Made by a program: the position numbers and the translations under genes
The notes under the pieces: generated by a model
What the model was told of the DNA's origin: nothing
What the model saw: only the letters and a program-made list of their open reading frames with translations
The model's database searches: none
Part shown: piece by piece, positions 36,748 to 64,000 of the stretch
Position numbering within the stretch: position 1 is the first letter of the stretch
How the letters are laid out: each line of letters starts with the position of its first letter
NCBI RefSeq assembly: GCF_041381155.1
Contig: NC_091147.1
Location: 35,606,909-35,670,908 of the forward strand
Reading direction: 5' to 3'
Source: Argopecten irradians
Lineage: Eukaryota > Mollusca > Bivalvia > Pectinida > Pectinidae
Length of the DNA stretch: 64,000 nucleotides

Positions 36748-36836
36748 AACTAATTCACACCTGGAAATGCATTAAGACTCTTCCAAATCAAAGACTAGAC
36801 CAGTCCATTATGAACATCCAGGGGTGAATAAGTTCA
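36748..36836. mobile_element. Short inverted-repeat element, family B
   Basis: Contains CTCTTCCAAATCAAAGACTA, identical to the 2151 copy over that stretch, and GGGGTGAATAAGTT. Confidence 0.75.
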
Positions 36837-37371
36837 AAGTTGAACCATGGTAAGTCTGATCTGTATTACCTCACCATATAGAAGACCCTGTTTGAGTCAA
36901 AATATTCTTTTGGCAAAATCTTTTACTCATTATTGAAGCTTGGTAAGCTTGCATGACTATACACAAAACAAACTGATCTCAGTAGGTTGGTTTCCATAGC
37001 AACAATTCTGTTTCCCTGTTATACATAATTATAAAAGAACATTTAGGTCAACAAAAATAAATTTTTGTATTCAACCCAATAAGCGCCCAGGAACTTAAAA
37101 ATGGAAACAAAATAAGGGACGCTTAATAGAAACAATTTTGGACAAGCTTTTCATGTGGATTTTTTTAATATTTTCAGTCAATTTGAGGAACTTAAGCAAA
37201 ATTGGGGCTTCAAAAAGGGGCGAGGGGTGCTTATAGGGACGAGGGTGCTTTTTGGGTAGAAAATGGTAGTAAGAAAACACTTTGTCAACAAAAACAAATA
37301 ATGTCTTATGTCAACATGGATTTTCTTTGATGAATAATACCCATCTTATGAATGGCACAGTTATGATATAC

Positions 37372-37377
37372 TTTATT
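37372..37377 (-). terminator. Possible polyadenylation signal of the ABCC5-like gene
   Basis: AATAAA on the - strand about 70 nt after the stop codon. A short 3' UTR is plausible. Confidence 0.5.
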
Positions 37378-37444
37378 CATCGATACAAAAAAAATGGAAA
37401 TCTATAGGTAAATTTGTAATAAATGTGCCTATGATTAATTACAA

Positions 37445-60751
<23,307 letters not shown>

Positions 60752-60817
60752 CTGTAAAGGTCAAAGGTTACAAAGGTCATACTCAAACTACCACAAAAGG
60801 TTCTCCTGTCTTGTATT

Positions 60818-61003
60818 TGCATATTACAGAGTTATCTGCCCTTGTGGGTAAGTATTGATTGTGATGCCATATGATTACAACCATAATGTCATACTTTTCA
60901 GACAAGACGATGTGAATTGTGCCAAAAAAATAATGACGTTACAATTTCACAATGGATATCTACCCGCAAGGGAGGTAATTCTGTAATATGCAAAGACGGA
61001 ATA
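60818..61003. mobile_element. MITE, family C
   Basis: TGCATATTACAGAGTTATCT at the left and GGTAATTCTGTAATATGCAA at the right, about 36-bp inverted ends. Just upstream of the first recognised ABCC5-like exon. Confidence 0.75.
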
Positions 61004-61319
61004 ATGTGATAATGATTTTGAAAGTTAAAATATTCATATTTTACTGTTTTAATATTTTTTTTAGAATTAAATGTCAATTAAATAAAAGCAAACAAGATGC
61101 AGTTATGCAGTATTATTGAAAACTATTGAATATTTAATCAAAACTATAAGTCAATTAATATTTAATTAACAATTAATAGATGCATGAGCAAAAAATAAGC
61201 TATAGTTGATTAGCAACCATTTATGACCTTCAATGTTCCCCTAAAACTTCTTTTCCTGTCCCTGATTCCCCAGGTTAATCAGTATACTCTGCTGACAATA
61301 CACAATAATCTGGGGTAAC

Positions 61320-61801
61320 ACACAATAGGAATAAGCTGAGACAAATTACAATAAGCTTAGAAAAAATACAAAAAGCTGAGACATAATACAAAAAGCTGAG
61401 ACAAAATACAATAAGCTGAGACAAAATACAATAAGCTGAGACAAAATACAATAAGCTGAGACAAAATACAATAAGCTGAGACAAAATACAATAAGCTGAG
61501 ACAAAATACAATAAGCTGAGATAAAATGCAATAAGCTGAGACAAAATGCAATAATCTTGGACAAAATACTATAAGCCTGGATAATATACAATAAGCTTGG
61601 ACAAAATACAATAAGCTTGGACAACTTACAATAAGCTTGGACAAAATACAATAAGCTTGGACAATATACAATAAGCTTGGACAAAATACAATAAGCTTGG
61701 CCAATATACAACAAGCTTGGACAAAATACTATAAGCATTGACAATATACAATAAGCTTGGACAAAATACAATAAGCTTGGATAAATAACAAATAAGCTAA
61801 G
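61320..61801. repeat. 20-bp minisatellite, about 24 copies in two blocks
   Basis: Up to about 61550 the unit is ACAAAATACAATAAGCTGAG. After that it is ACAAAATACAATAAGCTTGG, often alternating with ACAATATACAATAAGCTTGG as a 40-bp dimer. Leucine/cysteine-rich ORFs on the - strand are repeat artefacts. Confidence 0.95.
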
Positions 61802-61824
61802 CAGAAACAAAAAGAAATCTAATA

Positions 61825-61908
61825 TCGAACCCCGAAAACACATTTGAACTCTTCTAAAACTATAGTTGGAACAATTCATTATGACATTTCAGGAGTGAAC
61901 CAGTTAAG
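61825..61908. mobile_element. Short inverted-repeat element, family B
   Basis: AACACATTTGAACTCTTCTA and ATTATGACATTTCAGGAGTG match the family interior and right end. Confidence 0.6.
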
Positions 61909-62384
61909 TTGGGACAGTGCATAAGATCTGTTCGTAATAGCTGTGATGTAAGTATGTATTGAGACAATAAAAATGGTTAGAATTAAGCTTAGATAATAAA
62001 TACGCATGCAACAAGGCGAGGTAATAAAATATGTAAACAATAAGCAAGAACATTTCCAATGTATGTTCTAAAAGTGACATGAAAGAAAGGAAAGGAGGTA
62101 GAGGAATAGCTGTAGAACAGATTATTTAAATTTTTACAATTTCGTGTAAAAACTTAAAATTAAATTTTAGCAATCAGAAATTTTGTGATTTGGCTTCAAG
62201 GTTATAGGTAGTTGAACTAATACTGAATATTTCACAAATCAAAATGCACAATCATGTCAATTGTCAGCAATATGAAAATAACTCGCTATATAAGGCCAGT
62301 ATATCAAGTATGTAATTTGTCTATCATTCAGTTACTGTTATTAAAGTTGTCAAGCTTTTGATATCTTCAAAAACAACACACAGA

Positions 62385-62480
62385 CTTATTTTAACAATTC
62401 AAACACATTTGCCACCATCCTGGTAATCAACACAGACATATTTTAACAATTCAAACATATTTACCACCATCCTGGTAATA
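62385..62480. repeat. ~50-bp direct duplication
   Basis: TTTTAACAATTCAAACACAT..ACCATCCTGGTAAT occurs twice in tandem. Confidence 0.8.
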
Positions 62481-62733
62481 TGTTTAAAACCAACTGCCAA
62501 ATGAACTCTAAATACTACCAGGTAAGCACCAAATTTGATAAATTTGAGAAATTCAAAGCAATTGCGGACTCGGACAAACTGCAAGAAGATAAGAAAGGAT
62601 ACACAACCCAAAAATATTTAAAAATTCCCAACTTGAAGTTAAAACACCAACAGTAAACAAATGGTAACCAATATTTGGTAAATGAAAATGAAATGATATT
62701 ACTAAGGTATCGAGAATAATTGAGTGTAAGAAC

Positions 62734-63420
62734 AACTAAATAAGCCCCAACTAGTTGAACAGACTTTTAGAAGAAATGAAAAAAAAAATACCAGTGCTGC
62801 TTCTTGATGTAAATAAGCTATAATTCTTAGATTTGGTTCTTGTAGAAACAAAAGAAATGAGGACACAGCTCTTGAGTGTAAGGACATTGCAAACAACTAA
62901 ATAAGCCCCAACTAGTTGAACAGACTTTTAGAAGAAATGAAAAAAAATACCAGTGCTGCTTCTTGATGTGAATAAGCTGGTATTCTTAGATTTGGTTCTT
63001 GCAGAAACAGAAGAAATGAGGACACAGCTCTTGAGTGTAAGGACATTGCAAGCAACTAAATAAACTTAAACTGTTTGACCTGGCTTTTAAAAGAAATAGA
63101 AAATGTACATCTATAACTTATTGACATGAAACTGGTATTCTTAGATCTGGTTCATGCAGCAACAGAAGTAATTATGATATAGCTCTTGAGTTTGAGAACA
63201 TTGTAAACAACTTCCCTTCATAAGCTTCAACTGTTTGAACTGACTTAAATTAGAAAAAAAAAAATTACATCTATTGCTTATTGCCAGGAATAAGCTGGTT
63301 TTATTAGATTTGGTTTTTGCAGCAACAGAAGAAACAAGGATACAGCTCTTGAGTGTAAGGACATTGCAAACAACTAAATAAGCTTAAACTGTTTGCTGAA
63401 GCTTTTAAAGCAAGAGACGA
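62734..63420. repeat. ~160-bp tandem repeat, about 4.3 copies
   Basis: Units start AACTAAATAAGC at 62734, 62895, 63054 and 63371, with a diverged one near 63209. Shared GATTTGGTTCTTGCAGAAAC and CAGCTCTTGAGTGTAAGGAC. The first two copies are about 95% alike; later ones are more diverged. Confidence 0.9.
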
Positions 63421-64000
63421 TTAAGGCCAATAGATCAAGAATGGAAATAAGCAACAAGAAAATGGAAATAAGCAACAAGAAAATATATCTCTCAAAATGA
63501 CTCAAGAGGAATCAAACGAATATGTTTTTTGACTTGCATTTTAGAGATAAGCTGTTTAACATAGGGAACAAGCAATAAGCCACCACAGTTTGGATTAGTG
63601 TTGTGAACAACAATAAAAGACTTATTTATAAATGCCAATATCAAGAGGCAATAAGTATAACAAAAGGTTTCTATGAATAAGCCTTACAAGTAAAGAAGCC
63701 GATTACTTCTATTGTGTTCTCAAGAAGCTGCTAATAGAACATGTAGGATACAACTAAATAAGTCGTGTGAATGTGCTCTTGATGTTACAGAATATACTGG
63801 GAAAGACCATAAAGAAATAGGGCAATAAGTGCATTATCAGGCTTATTTCACTTTATTTGAGAAGGAACCTTTTTATTACCAGATTTTAGGAAAGAAATTG
63901 GAAAATTGGGACGGACATTTCCAGGAGTAAACTGTATTTTGGGAGAATTTGGCAAAAGTTTAAAATAATTTCCATTGGAAAAAGGGCCTATTATTGGCCC
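63421..64000. other. No feature recognised at the right edge
   Basis: A/AG-rich sequence with scattered AATAAG words continuing from the 160-bp repeat. No first-membrane-domain exon of the transporter is visible between 60752 and 64000. Confidence 0.5.

Larger units (their letters stand above)
35929..37371. other. Intergenic between the convergent genes
   Basis: AT-rich, two family B elements (36428, 36748), no gene. The 3' end of the ABCC5-like transcript probably lies just below 37372. Confidence 0.55.

Noticed and set aside
61346-61879. 177-codon hydrophobic ORF on the - strand that looks like a membrane protein
   Set aside because: It is the translation of the 20-bp array (SLLYFV/AYCILSQ repeats), not a first membrane domain of the transporter.
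62399-62896. Hydrophobic ORFs at 62.4-62.9 kb as transporter exons
   Set aside because: They lie over duplications and the 160-bp repeat and lack ABCC membrane-domain motifs.

Overview
The window looks like nuclear DNA from a marine bivalve mollusc, possibly a scallop. The two genes are intron-rich with GT/AG junctions and animal-type proteins. The intergenic DNA is AT-rich and crowded with MITE-like inverted repeats, tRNA-derived SINE-like copies and pearl/Helentron-like elements (about 155-160 bp core repeats, then a GACGG microsatellite, then a terminal hairpin), a combination known from bivalves. The species is not settled.

Two convergent protein-coding genes can be supported. The first is a rhomboid intramembrane protease of the RHBDD1/RHBDL4 type on the + strand. 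Six coding exons (22064-26613) join in frame to 330 residues, with a Ser154/His206 dyad, a ubiquitin-interacting motif and a C-terminal VCP/p97-binding motif. The second is the 3' two-thirds of an ABCC5/MRP5-type ABC transporter on the - strand. Eighteen clean exons lie between 60751 and 37445, one further exon is disrupted by indels (40534-40710), and one expected exon is missing or unrecognisable. The first membrane domain must lie beyond 64000. The genes encode an ER-associated protease and a membrane exporter; nothing suggests that they share a pathway.

Layout: 1-20.8 kb is a gene desert with scattered repeats, a decayed LINE reverse transcriptase (16.65-17.24 kb) and possible orphan TATA promoters near 6.0 and 8.4-8.6 kb. 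RHBDD1 occupies 20.9-27.1 kb. From 27.1 to 37.4 kb is intergenic DNA with a 53-bp array (30.6-31.8 kb) and a MITE whose interior has expanded into a 26-bp satellite (34.65-35.93 kb). The ABCC5-like gene fills 37.4-60.8 kb, its introns loaded with arrays and elements. From 60.8 to 64 kb are more repeats and no recognisable exon.

The most striking observation is that three minisatellites sit exactly on exon edges and repeat the edge itself. A 27-bp array of about 65 copies repeats a 5' splice site of the transporter. A 39-bp array of about 90 copies repeats a 3' splice site together with the first Walker A codons of NBD2. A 37-bp array of 12 copies repeats the VCP-binding motif and stop codon of RHBDD1. 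The transporter pre-mRNA would therefore carry dozens of decoy donors in one intron and dozens of decoy acceptors in another. Part of the second array and the adjoining exon show dense, insertion-biased single-base errors, which may reflect an unpolished assembly.
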